A DNA stretch of 50,685 nt from Flavobacteriales bacterium UBA3477 (GTDB lineage: Bacteria > Bacteroidota > Bacteroidia > Flavobacteriales > Schleiferiaceae), in NCBI GenBank assembly GCA_002378005.1, contig DFQY01000018.1, positions 1-50,685 on the forward strand, written 5' to 3'. The notes below the pieces were generated by a model, which saw only the letters and a list, made by a program, of their open reading frames with translations, searched no databases and was not told the origin of the DNA. Below, in pieces: positions 25,132-33,400 of the stretch. Numbering within the stretch: the first letter of the stretch is position 1; each line of letters opens with the position of its first letter. A program made the position numbers and the translations under genes.

Positions 25132-27354
25132 ATGGAAGGTACACCGAGCGGAGGATTTAAAGGGCTAATAAAGCACTGGAAGAGTGATCTGATTGCGGCA
25201 GTAAGTGTTGCATTGATCGCCTTACCACTTTCCTTGGGTATTGCCTTGGCAGCAGGTGCTCCAGCCATGGCGGGGATATTTTCCGCAGTCGTTGGTGGTG
25301 TAGTCACCACATTCTACCGCGGCGGTCATATTTCAGTCAATGGGCCGGCCAAAGGAGTGATCGGGGTAATTCTCTTGGGGATTGTCCTGATGGACGATGG
25401 CACGGGCCAAGCCTTCAACTATGTCCTCGCCGCGGCGGTGGTTTCAGGAGCCCTGCAAACGTTGTTGGGAATCTTTAAGCTGGGACGTATTGCGGATATT
25501 TTCCACGGTTCGGTCATTCAAGGATTGTTGGCGGCTATTGGGATCATAATCTTCGCCAAGCAAATTCACGTGGCCTTGGGTACCCATTCCGAAGGCGCTA
25601 ACATTGTAGATAACCTTGTGGATGCAGTTGTGATGCTCCCACATGCCAATCCTTTCGTGGTATTGATATCACTGGCGGGACTCTTGATGATCTTGTTCAA
25701 TAGTAAGATTACTAACAGATTCTTCCATTTCTTGCCGGTGCCGATGTGGGTCATAGTGCTCTCGTTGCCTTTAGTATATGCCTTTAATTTCTTTGAACCG
25801 CACGAGATCTCGTTCTTAGGTAACGCCTATGCGGTGGGGCCAGAGCTGTTGTTGGATATTCCCGATACCATTACAGATTCGATCATCCATCCAAATTTCG
25901 GCAAGATCAACACGCTCGAATTTTGGGGTATTGTTTTCTCGATGTTGATCATCACGAGTATTGAACACTTGGCCATTGCCAAGGCTGTAGATAAAATCGA
26001 TCCGTACAAACGCAAAACGGATTTGAATAAGGATCTGACGGGAATAGGGATTAGTACCATGATCAGTGGGCTAATTGGTGGTTTGCCTATAATTTCAGTG
26101 ATTATACGAAGCACTGTAAACGTACAGAATGGGGCAAAAACTAGATGGTCCAATATGTACCAGGGATTACTTTTGCTGCTGTTCATTGTAGTGCTTAGTC
26201 CTGTCATGCGCCAAGTGCCGCTCTGTGCCTTCGCCATTCTATTGGTGCATACAGGCTTTAAGTTGGCTTCACCCGCCGTGTTTAAACAAGTTTATAATCA
26301 AGGCATTGAGCAACTAGTGTTCTTCATGATCACCATGGTGATCACCTTGTATACCAACCTTCTGGTCGGTTTATTGGGCGGTTCCATATTAGTGTTGGTC
26401 ACGCACATATTACTGGCACGCATTCCGGTGCCGCAATTCTTCAAACTAGTCTATTCTTCAAGAACCAGATTGATCCCGTTGCCCGACAGTAGTTTTATCC
26501 TGAAGGTGCGCGGTATCGCCAATTTCTTGGGCATTATCAAGGTGGATAAATTAGTCGCACAAATTCCTGGGGATGCCGATGTGAACATTGACCTCTCAGA
26601 AACCCGACTGGTGGACATGTCGTACATGGATTACCTCGTTGAGTTTTTGAACAAGCAAAGAGAGTCGGGAGGAAAGGTCTTTATTTCAGGACTGGACGCC
26701 CATATTTCCTCATCCACCTACAACAAGGCATTGAAGTTCATGGTGACCAGCGAGAGTGTGAAGCTGACGCATCGTGAAAAACGTCTTCGGAATTTAGCTA
26801 CGGAAAAGGGTTACAGTTATGTACGCGAGGTAAACTGGAATACGAGCTACCTCAAGCAATTCCATTTCTTTGAAATCCGCCCTATTGAGCGAAAGAACAA
26901 TTGTTTGAACGGCTCTTACAAGGATACAGAGGCGAGTTGGGAGATTGCCGATGTGATTTTCAACGAGGGGAAGGCCTTCATGGCAGAAACCTTCAATACC
27001 ACCTTGATGGTCCTCAAACTCAACCGTGAACTGCCCATCTTCACAATGGAGCGCGAGAAGGCATACGAGAAGTTGTTTGACCGAGTAATAGCCTTCACAG
27101 GTTATAGAGATATTGAATTCCAAATGTTCTCTAAATTCTCCAAGAAATTCATGGTGATGGGGCAAGATGAGGATGAATTGAAATCTTTCTTTACGAAGGA
27201 AGTGGTCCAATTCTTTGAAGACCACCAAATCTCTCATATAGAAAGCAATGGAGAGGCCTTGCTCATCTTCAATAAACTCAAACTTGCTCGTACCGATGAG
27301 ACGCTAGAATTCATTGACTACGGAGAGGAATTGACCAATTTACTCAACGCATAA
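25132..27354 (+). CDS. SulP family anion transporter with STAS and an extra C-terminal domain
   Basis: 740 residues. The membrane part (~20-430) has the SulP landmarks ALIALPLSLGIALAAG, GGHISVNGPAKGVIGVI and ITSIEHLAIAKAVDKIDP; the STAS domain is at ~453-535 (VNIDLSETRLVDMSYMDYLV). Usual SulP-STAS proteins end soon after this point. Here ~200 more residues follow, with a compact segment (~575-740) around LPIFTMEREKAYEKL, FSKKFMVMGQDEDELKSFF and ALLIFNKLK that I cannot name. It is not a carbonic anhydrase fusion, since the zinc motifs are absent. Likely substrates are bicarbonate or sulfate; no carbonic anhydrase gene is adjacent to decide between them. It starts directly after the beta-propeller stop. 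Confidence 0.9.
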   Translation: MEGTPSGGFKGLIKHWKSDLIAAVSVALIALPLSLGIALAAGAPAMAGIFSAVVGGVVTTFYRGGHISVNGPAKGVIGVILLGIVLMDDGTGQAFNYVLAAAVVSGALQTLLGIFKLGRIADIFHGSVIQGLLAAIGIIIFAKQIHVALGTHSEGANIVDNLVDAVVMLPHANPFVVLISLAGLLMILFNSKITNRFFHFLPVPMWVIVLSLPLVYAFNFFEPHEISFLGNAYAVGPELLLDIPDTITDSIIHPNFGKINTLEFWGIVFSMLIITSIEHLAIAKAVDKIDPYKRKTDLNKDLTGIGISTMISGLIGGLPIISVIIRSTVNVQNGAKTRWSNMYQGLLLLLFIVVLSPVMRQVPLCAFAILLVHTGFKLASPAVFKQVYNQGIEQLVFFMITMVITLYTNLLVGLLGGSILVLVTHILLARIPVPQFFKLVYSSRTRLIPLPDSSFILKVRGIANFLGIIKVDKLVAQIPGDADVNIDLSETRLVDMSYMDYLVEFLNKQRESGGKVFISGLDAHISSSTYNKALKFMVTSESVKLTHREKRLRNLATEKGYSYVREVNWNTSYLKQFHFFEIRPIERKNNCLNGSYKDTEASWEIADVIFNEGKAFMAETFNTTLMVLKLNRELPIFTMEREKAYEKLFDRVIAFTGYRDIEFQMFSKFSKKFMVMGQDEDELKSFFTKEVVQFFEDHQISHIESNGEALLIFNKLKLARTDETLEFIDYGEELTNLLNA

Positions 27355-27463
27355 TCGCGACGGCGGTATCGGCCTCAGCACAAAGACCATAAAGGAGATG
27401 GCGAAGTGGGAATTGATGGTTAATTTTGCGGCCCAGCAGCGCGATAAAATCAGTTTCTCATGA
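27335..27463 (+). pseudogene. Possible 3' remnant of a gene formerly upstream of miaE
   Basis: A frame different from sulP is open from 27335 to a TGA at 27461-27463 that overlaps the miaE ATG (ATGA). Its last part, GIGLSTKTIKEMAKWELM then VNFAAQQRDKISFS, reads like an amphipathic, protein-coding C-terminus. There is no plausible start codon except an internal ATG at 27398-27400 (MAKWELM..., 21 codons). This could be the tail left by a deletion that fused sulP to the miaE region, or chance. I cannot name the parent family. Confidence 0.25.
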
Positions 27464-28047
27464 GTATGTTAGGTTTGAAACTGCCCACTGACCCAAGATG
27501 GGCAAACATTGCAGAAAAGAACATTGAGGAGATCTTAACGGATCACGCATATTGTGAGCAAAAGGCGGCTTCGCAGGCCATCAGCCTGATTATAGGTTAT
27601 CCGGAGAAATCTGAACTTGTCGATAAAATGACGGCCCTCGCTCGCGAGGAGATGGGCCATTTCCAAATGGTACATAATAGAATGATGCAACGCGGTTTGG
27701 TCTTGGGGCGTGAACGCCGCGATGACTATGTCAATGAACTACAAACGTACTTTCACAAGGGAGTAAACCGCGAAGAGCGCTTGGCACAAAAGCTTTTGCT
27801 CTGTGCGTTAATTGAAGCACGCAGTTGCGAGAGATTTAAGGTGTTGAGCGAGAATATCGAAGACGAAGAATTGGCCTCCTTCTACCATACCTTAATGATT
27901 TCTGAGGCCAATCACTACACCATGTTTATTTCTCTAGCCCGCAAGTACTTTGACCGCGAGAAGGTCGATGAAATGTGGGAGGGATTATTAGCATTTGAAG
28001 CGGAGGTGATGTCAAAATTGGGCAATACCGAACGCATACACGGATAA
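27460..28047 (+). CDS. miaE: tRNA-(ms2io6A)-hydroxylase MiaE
   Basis: 195 residues, all alpha-helical, ferritin-like. The diiron ligands appear as DHAYCEQKAA (first Glu), AREEMGHFQMV (ExxH), LIEARSCERF (Glu) and MISEANHYTMF (ExxxxH-like). It hydroxylates the isopentenyl group of ms2i6A at tRNA position 37. The start ATG overlaps the TGA of a possible upstream remnant frame. It is followed after 22 nt by gcvT on the same strand. Confidence 0.93.
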   Translation: MSMLGLKLPTDPRWANIAEKNIEEILTDHAYCEQKAASQAISLIIGYPEKSELVDKMTALAREEMGHFQMVHNRMMQRGLVLGRERRDDYVNELQTYFHKGVNREERLAQKLLLCALIEARSCERFKVLSENIEDEELASFYHTLMISEANHYTMFISLARKYFDREKVDEMWEGLLAFEAEVMSKLGNTERIHG

Positions 28048-28069
28048 AAGAACCACTTATACACAGAAG

Positions 28070-29164
28070 ATGTCAGATTTAAAATCAACAGCACTAGAAG
28101 CCACCCACATAGAAATGGGCGCAAAAATGGTCCCATTCGCAGGCTATAACATGCCCGTGCAGTACAGTGGACTAAAAAACGAACACCACGCCGTACGCGA
28201 AGCGGCTGGGATGTTTGACGTGAGCCACATGGGCGAGTTTTTCGTCGAAGGCCCAGATGCCTTACCGTTCTTACAAAAGGTGACCTCAAACGACGTGAGC
28301 AAACTCTTGCCAGGAAAGATTCAATACAGCTGCATGCCGAACGAACAAGGCGGTATTGTAGATGATTTGTTGGTGTACTGCTTCAGCAATGAGCATTTTT
28401 TGCTCGTGGTGAACGCATCAAACATGGAAAAGGACTGGAACCATCTAATGCAATACACGGAAGGTATGGATGTTACCTTACGCAACGATAGCGACGCGTA
28501 TTCGCTCTTGGCGGTTCAAGGTCCTAAGGCTACTGAAATCCTACAGACTCTTACTGGTGTGGATTTGGCAGAGATCAAGTACTACCATTTCGTCATTGGT
28601 GAAATAGCTGGTGTTGCAGATGTGATCATCTCAGCGACTGGGTACACTGGTGCAGGCGGTTTTGAATTGTATGTATTCAACCAGGATGCCAAGAATCTTT
28701 GGGATGCAGTATTGGCGGCTGGTGAACCTCATGGCTTGTTGCCTGCAGGTTTGGGTGCCCGTGATACGCTGCGTTTAGAAATGGGGATGTGTTTATATGG
28801 GAATGACATTGATGATACCACCAGCCCGCTAGAAGCAGGACTGGGATGGATTACGAAGTTCACCAAAGACTTTGTTTCTTCTGAGAAGTTTGCGGCACAG
28901 AAAGCAGCGGGCGTGAGCCAGAAGCTCGTAGGATTTGAGATGATTGATCGAGGCATTCCAAGACACGGCTACGAGATTGCGGATCTAGAAGGTAACGTTA
29001 TTGGGCGTGTGACCTCAGGAACAAATAGTCCTACTACAGGCAAGAACATCGGCATGGGTTATGTACCCGTGGCCCTGGCCGAAGAAGGCAGTGAGTTTGC
29101 GGTAGTGATTCGAGAGAAGCTGATCAAAGCACAGGTGGTTAAACTACCGTTTGTGAAGAAATAA
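28070..29164 (+). CDS. gcvT: Aminomethyltransferase, glycine cleavage system T protein
   Basis: 364 residues, full length. MVPFAGYNMPVQYSGLKNEH and FDVSHMGEF are the folate-enzyme landmarks at the N-terminus; YSLLAVQGPKA, ATGYTGAGGFELYV and LPAGLGARDTLRLEMGMCLYG follow, and the GcvT C-terminal barrel holds GRVTSGTNSPTTGKNIGMGY. It transfers the aminomethyl carbon from H-protein lipoamide to tetrahydrofolate. The other gcv genes are not in the window. A hairpin follows. Confidence 0.96.
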   Translation: MSDLKSTALEATHIEMGAKMVPFAGYNMPVQYSGLKNEHHAVREAAGMFDVSHMGEFFVEGPDALPFLQKVTSNDVSKLLPGKIQYSCMPNEQGGIVDDLLVYCFSNEHFLLVVNASNMEKDWNHLMQYTEGMDVTLRNDSDAYSLLAVQGPKATEILQTLTGVDLAEIKYYHFVIGEIAGVADVIISATGYTGAGGFELYVFNQDAKNLWDAVLAAGEPHGLLPAGLGARDTLRLEMGMCLYGNDIDDTTSPLEAGLGWITKFTKDFVSSEKFAAQKAAGVSQKLVGFEMIDRGIPRHGYEIADLEGNVIGRVTSGTNSPTTGKNIGMGYVPVALAEEGSEFAVVIREKLIKAQVVKLPFVKK

Positions 29165-29190
29165 CAAACGCCCTTCGGGGCGTTTGTTGG
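29163..29190 (+). terminator. Terminator hairpin after gcvT
   Basis: AACAAACGCCC-TTCG-GGGCGTTTGTT: 11-bp perfect stem with a UUCG loop, beginning at the gcvT stop. The following T-tract is poor, so termination efficiency is uncertain. Confidence 0.7.
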
Positions 29191-29192
29191 CG

Positions 29193-29227
29193 TAAAAAAA
29201 AAGTAGCGCTGCTTTCCCCAGCGCTAC
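29193..29227 (-). terminator. Intrinsic terminator of the minus-strand small gene
   Basis: GTAGCGCTG (29203-29211) pairs perfectly with CAGCGCTAC (29219-29227), 7-nt loop; on the minus strand it is followed by nine T. Confidence 0.9.
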
Positions 29228-29265
29228 CTTAACCCAAATACAAACAGAGTGAACGGAAAGATTGT

Positions 29266-29502
29266 TTATGCGTGAACAGCTTCCAACTCTGCTTTAATGG
29301 CTTCGCCTGCAGGGTGGTGGCTGTATCGTTCTAAATACTCATTAATAGGGTAAGTATACTCCTTACATCTATTGTAGTTCAAACACTTCAACTCACGAAC
29401 TACATCGTTATCTAAATCCAAGTATACCTCGATGACGCTCTCAGGATTATTGATCGTGTACAAAGGTGCGTTGGCGGTTGATACGTTGTGTGCGTCAGTC
29501 AT
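29266..29502 (-). CDS. Small hypothetical protein
   Basis: 78 residues, soluble and acidic, no signal or membrane segment. It contains two cysteines (ELKCLNYNRCKEY) and a helical C-terminus (AGEAIKAELEAVHA). I do not recognise a domain. Support for a real gene comes from its own promoter-like element (TATTTTTG on the minus strand at 29565-29558) and its own strong terminator at 29227-29193. It is divergent from the Lrp/AsnC regulator gene and could be controlled by it (inference). Confidence 0.65.
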   Translation of the reverse strand: MTDAHNVSTANAPLYTINNPESVIEVYLDLDNDVVRELKCLNYNRCKEYTYPINEYLERYSHHPAGEAIKAELEAVHA

Positions 29503-29557
29503 AAATGTGCGTTTTTAATTTTTAAATAAGGATTGGCCTTAATCATTGTGTTCGGAA

Positions 29558-29565
29558 CAAAAATA
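29558..29565 (-). promoter_or_regulatory. -7 element TATTTTTG for the small hypothetical gene
   Basis: Exact TAnnTTTG on the minus strand, 56 nt upstream of the ATG at 29502. Confidence 0.45.
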
Positions 29566-29657
29566 CGATGTGTTTTTTGAATGAGAAATAAAATTACACC
29601 TAAATTTGTGCAATAATTAGCGTTTTAAATTGTGAATACTGCAAAATGCTTATTCCT

Positions 29658-29665
29658 TACTTTTG
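29658..29665 (+). promoter_or_regulatory. -7 element TACTTTTG upstream of the Lrp/AsnC gene
   Basis: Exact TAnnTTTG, 19 nt before the ATG at 29685. A TTG at 29630-29632 lies 25 nt upstream, slightly longer than the usual spacer. The AT-rich 180-nt intergenic region is a plausible place for autoregulatory binding. Confidence 0.55.
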
Positions 29666-29684
29666 CGAACGTTAACTCACACTT

Positions 29685-30152
29685 ATGAAAATCGATAAAC
29701 TCGACAAGCAAATTCTAGAGTACTTGGTAAAGGACGCTAGAAAGCCATTCACCGAAATTGCCAAGGACTTATTAGTCAGTCCAGGAACTATCCACGTACG
29801 CGTAAAAAAGATGGAATCTTTAGGGGTCATCAAGAGTACCTCCATCAGTGTGGATTACGAAAAACTTGGCTTTGGATTCATTGCCTACGTAGGTTTATAT
29901 ACCAAGCGTTCCTTGTCCTCGCCTAATATCATCGAGCTCTTGCGTGAAGTGCCTGAGGTAACGGTGGCACATTTGGCCACGGGTAAATACGGGATCTTTT
30001 GTAAGATTCGTTGCCGCGACGCCTCTCACGCTAAGGATGTGATCTTCCGCATCAACGATATTGAAGGGGTGGAGAACACCGAAAGTATGATCAGTCTTGA
30101 AGAAAGTATAAACTCCAACGCAGGTTTGCTGCAACTCATTATCAACGAATAA
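29685..30152 (+). CDS. Lrp/AsnC family transcriptional regulator
   Basis: 155 residues. The N-terminal winged helix-turn-helix (1-60) has LDKQILEYLVKDARKPFTEI and SPGTIHVRVKKMESLGVI; the C-terminal RAM (amino-acid sensing) domain is at ~68-150, ending in ESMISLEESINS. Family members regulate amino-acid metabolism as octamers or larger. Nearby targets could be the divergent small gene or gcvT, but no operator can be called with confidence. Confidence 0.92.
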   Translation: MKIDKLDKQILEYLVKDARKPFTEIAKDLLVSPGTIHVRVKKMESLGVIKSTSISVDYEKLGFGFIAYVGLYTKRSLSSPNIIELLREVPEVTVAHLATGKYGIFCKIRCRDASHAKDVIFRINDIEGVENTESMISLEESINSNAGLLQLIINE

Positions 30153-30153
30153 A

Positions 30154-30184
30154 AAAAACCGGGGCGCGAGCCCCGGTTTTTTTC
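30154..30184. terminator. Bidirectional terminator between the Lrp/AsnC gene and gap
   Basis: CCGGGGC-GCGA-GCCCCGG (30159-30176), flanked by A-tract and T-tract on either side, in the 33-nt gap between two convergent genes. Confidence 0.92.
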
Positions 30185-30185
30185 T

Positions 30186-31619
30186 TTAATAGTACGCCGG
30201 GCGCCGCACGCCCGTGAAGTGTTTGGCCAGTCGCAAGACTTGGCGACTGTACCCATATTCATTGTCGTACCAGATGTATAAGATGGCTGTCATGCCGTCT
30301 GGTGTTACCTGGGTGGCGTGTACATCGAAAATGCTCGGTGCGGCGTTTCCGACGATATCGCTCGAAACGAGTTCATTGGAGGTGTTGTAATGAATCTGCT
30401 CAACCAACGGTCCTTCCAACGCTGCCTGCTTGAAGGTGCTCAAGAGTTCTTCTAGGTTCGTTTGTTTTTCTAATTGCAAATTCAAAATGGCCAAGGAGCC
30501 ATTTGGCACAGGTACACGAATGGCTGATGAAGTCAACTTAGCGCCCAAGCCAGGAATACATTTGTCTACGGCTTGACCGGCTCCTGTTTCGGTGATGACC
30601 ATGTTCATGGCAGCCGCCCGCCCACGGCGGTATTTCTTGTGCATGTTGTCGACCAAGTTTTGATCGTTGGTATATGCGTGGATGGTTTCTAAATGCCCCT
30701 TGGTGATGCCAAAGTGGTCGTTCATTACCTTGAGCACAGGAGAGATCGCATTTGTTGTACAACTAGCCGCAGAAATGATGCGGTCTTTCTTTCTGACATC
30801 CATTTGATTCACGCCGTGTACAACATTTGGGATGCCTTTTCCTGGCGCTGTCAACAAGACCTTATCCACTCCCTTTGCGGCCAAATGCTTGCTCAAGGCC
30901 ACATAATCTCTAAATGCCCCAGAGTTGTCGATGAGCAGGGCTTTCTTGATGCCATAGGCTTCGTAATCTGCCTCTGCAGGGTTTGGCGTGGGAATGAAGT
31001 AGATGGGACGCCCATTTACCACAAGGGCCATACGCTCCTCATCCACGAGCACGGTTCCAGGGAAATCCCCGTGTACAGAATCAATTTTCCATAGCGAGGC
31101 ACGTTTGTGTAGACTGTCAGCATCAATGCTACGCACTGCAACGGCTCGCAGCCGCAACTGGTTTCCGCTCCCTTCCTGAACGATGAGTTCACGGGCCAAC
31201 AGTCGGCCAATACGGCCAAAGCCAAACAACACCACATCGCGCGGTTCAAGGGTAGGGGTACGGAACAAGTGCCCGAGGGTGTTGATGATGAAGGCTTCTG
31301 CGGTATCTTCTGTCTGCGTCCACTGGTGGGTGAGTTTGCCAATATCTATTTTCGCATGCTCAATCCCCGTGCGCTTCAATGCCTTGAGCATTTCGAGGGT
31401 GCGGTCCACTGGAATGGCTTTGCCCACAAAATCATTGGCATACTGGTGAAGTTCTAGGATTTGGCTGGAGCTTTTGTCGCGCAACTGGTTGCGAAACAGG
31501 ACGATCTCCACACCGCGGTTGTAAAATAATTCGTGTACACAAGCACTGATGTCCACGGCGAGTCGCTCGTTTTTGATGCGAAGCCCGACTTTTTGAGAGT
31601 ACTCATTTTGAGCAATCAT
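30186..31619 (-). CDS. gap: Glyceraldehyde-3-phosphate dehydrogenase, long form
   Basis: 477 residues, against ~335 for ordinary GAPDH. The extra ~125 residues are N-terminal and helical (KVGLRIKNERLAVDISACVH). The NAD-binding GFGRIGR is at 133-139, the catalytic SAASCTTN has Cys287, and WYDNEYGYS is near the C-terminus. This long type is known from Bacteroidota and some Gammaproteobacteria. It interconverts glyceraldehyde-3-phosphate and 1,3-bisphosphoglycerate; direction and NAD/NADP preference cannot be told. It stands alone between terminators. Confidence 0.93.
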   Translation of the reverse strand: MIAQNEYSQKVGLRIKNERLAVDISACVHELFYNRGVEIVLFRNQLRDKSSSQILELHQYANDFVGKAIPVDRTLEMLKALKRTGIEHAKIDIGKLTHQWTQTEDTAEAFIINTLGHLFRTPTLEPRDVVLFGFGRIGRLLARELIVQEGSGNQLRLRAVAVRSIDADSLHKRASLWKIDSVHGDFPGTVLVDEERMALVVNGRPIYFIPTPNPAEADYEAYGIKKALLIDNSGAFRDYVALSKHLAAKGVDKVLLTAPGKGIPNVVHGVNQMDVRKKDRIISAASCTTNAISPVLKVMNDHFGITKGHLETIHAYTNDQNLVDNMHKKYRRGRAAAMNMVITETGAGQAVDKCIPGLGAKLTSSAIRVPVPNGSLAILNLQLEKQTNLEELLSTFKQAALEGPLVEQIHYNTSNELVSSDIVGNAAPSIFDVHATQVTPDGMTAILYIWYDNEYGYSRQVLRLAKHFTGVRRPAYY

Positions 31620-31649
31620 AGTAGGTGAAATGTTGGTGGTTCTTGATTA

Positions 31650-31657
31650 CAAAGTTA
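31650..31657 (-). promoter_or_regulatory. -7 element TAACTTTG upstream of gap
   Basis: Exact TAnnTTTG on the minus strand, 31 nt upstream of the gap ATG. Confidence 0.5.
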
Positions 31658-31770
31658 GGGACCAATTCCACCATGACCTACCCAAAAACAAACTTTTAAA
31701 AACTTGTAAAACAGTGGATTACATTCTTTTTCGGGTGTGTAATTTTTACACTTAGCGGCCGCCGGACGGC

Positions 31771-31803
31771 GAAAAAACACGAGCGGGCTGCAGGCCCGCT
31801 CGT
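31771..31803 (-). terminator. Intrinsic terminator after the HtrA/Deg gene
   Basis: ACGAGCGGGC (31779-31788) with GCCCGCTCGT (31794-31803), 10-bp perfect stem with a 5-nt loop; on the minus strand followed by GTTTTTTC. Confidence 0.88.
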
Positions 31804-31830
31804 ATCAAAAGTTTTATCCTGCTTGAGGGC

Positions 31831-33285
31831 TTACCACTCAAAGGCATAGTAGTTGGCTTTACCATTGGGCTCAAATCCTTGGATGAGGACGCCGTCCCCA
31901 GGATTGAATTGCCGTGCGAGGTTCTCAAATTTTTCCACCTCGTCGATGTAGATGTTGTTGAGCTTGATGATGATGAATCCTTCGGGGATACCGGCCTTTT
32001 CAAAGCGACCGCCCAAGATTTCAGAGACACGGATGCCATTGCGGATGCCCAGTCTGTGCTTGTCATTGGCGCTGAGGTTTTCCAGTTCCGCGCCAAAGCT
32101 TCTGAGGAGCTCTTCCTCCTTCGTCAGCATTTCAGTGGTGCCCAATTTATTTTTGAGCAGCAACTCAAACTTCTTATTCTGACCGTTGCGGTTCACCACA
32201 ATATCGAGTCGTTCGCCCGGTCGGTGTTGGCCCAGGGCTTCGGTTAAATCGGCCCCACTGCGTACTTCCTTGCCCGAAACATTGATGATCACATCACCCA
32301 GTTTGAGGCCCGCATCGTCTGCAGAACCGCCTACGATGACGTTCGCGATGTATACCCCTGAATTAACGTTTAGGTCGAGTTCCGCAGCGAGGGCAGGGGT
32401 TACTTCATTGTAGTTAATGCCCATGAAGGCGCGCTGCACGCGGCCAAAATCCTTTAGGTCTTTGACAACCTTGAGCATGAGATTGGAAGGCACCGCAAAG
32501 CTGTAGCCCTCGAACGCACCACTGCGCGATGAGATGGCAGTGTTGATCCCGACCAATTCCCCCGCGGTATTCACCAAGGCCCCGCCGGAGTTTCCAGGAT
32601 TGACTGCGGCATCTGTTTGCAAAAAGCTTTCGATAGCGCTTTGCTCGTCAATGATATTAATGTCGCGCCCCTTTGCGCTGATGATGCCCGCGGTCACGGT
32701 GCTGGTGAGGTTGAAGGGATTGCCTACCGCCAAGACCCATTGGCCGAGGCGGACATTATCCGAATTGGCCACTTGTACATAGTCTAATTCTCTTGCATCA
32801 ATCTTCAATAGCGCAATATCCGTCGTGGGATCCGTGCCCACCAACGTCGCCTTGTATTCATCGTTGTTGGCCATCGTAATGGTGATGTCCTTTGCCCCGT
32901 CAATCACATGATTATTCGTGACAATATATCCGTCCTGCGATAGTATCACGCCCGATCCGCTGCCCTGCACTTCAAAGCGCTGTGGGGTAGAGGGGCGCCC
33001 GAAAAACAGATCGTTGAATGGGTTGTAGTAATTCTGAACGCGCTCTGCCGTAGTTTTAACATGCACAACAGCTTCCACCGTTCGCTCTGCTGCGCCCACA
33101 AAATCCGAAGGCATGGCTGCCGCGGCCGCACTGAGGTTAGTCCTTTGGACTGGAGCCGCCGCTTGTTCTTGAATGATGACCGTTTTACCGGAGTAGCCCA
33201 TCAAGTGTGCACCGCCCAATGCGATGGCTGCACCCCCAAGGGCAGTGAAAAATAAAAGACCTAGAGTTTTCGTTGTGACTTTCAT
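31831..33285 (-). CDS. Do/DegQ-type periplasmic serine protease (HtrA family)
   Basis: 484 residues from the ATG at 33285 (an upstream TTG at 33294 was not used). The N-terminal hydrophobic segment (~8-26) is a signal anchor. The trypsin-like domain has the triad H126 (VTNNHVID), D156 (DPTTDIALL) and S233 (NPGNSGGAL). Two PDZ domains follow (~270-365, with GLKLGDVI, and ~390-480, with KAGIPEGFIIIKLN). It degrades or refolds misfolded envelope proteins. It is divergent from dapF across a 115-nt gap and has its own terminator. Confidence 0.94.
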   Translation of the reverse strand: MKVTTKTLGLLFFTALGGAAIALGGAHLMGYSGKTVIIQEQAAAPVQRTNLSAAAAAMPSDFVGAAERTVEAVVHVKTTAERVQNYYNPFNDLFFGRPSTPQRFEVQGSGSGVILSQDGYIVTNNHVIDGAKDITITMANNDEYKATLVGTDPTTDIALLKIDARELDYVQVANSDNVRLGQWVLAVGNPFNLTSTVTAGIISAKGRDINIIDEQSAIESFLQTDAAVNPGNSGGALVNTAGELVGINTAISSRSGAFEGYSFAVPSNLMLKVVKDLKDFGRVQRAFMGINYNEVTPALAAELDLNVNSGVYIANVIVGGSADDAGLKLGDVIINVSGKEVRSGADLTEALGQHRPGERLDIVVNRNGQNKKFELLLKNKLGTTEMLTKEEELLRSFGAELENLSANDKHRLGIRNGIRVSEILGGRFEKAGIPEGFIIIKLNNIYIDEVEKFENLARQFNPGDGVLIQGFEPNGKANYYAFEW

Positions 33286-33400
33286 AGTCTGCAATTTTTT
33301 GTTGAAGGTTCCTTATTGTATCTTCAAATTGTACACCAAATCAACGTAGCTTACCCGCTGAAGTGCATAACTTTAACGCCTTTTAACATCCTAAGGATTA

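Noticed and set aside
25132..27354. SulP-carbonic anhydrase fusion
   Set aside because: The length suggested it, but the C-terminal part lacks the Cys/His zinc motifs of beta-carbonic anhydrases.
30693..31094. Long plus-strand frame opposite gap
   Set aside because: Shadow of the clearly coding minus-strand GAPDH gene; no domain, no start context.
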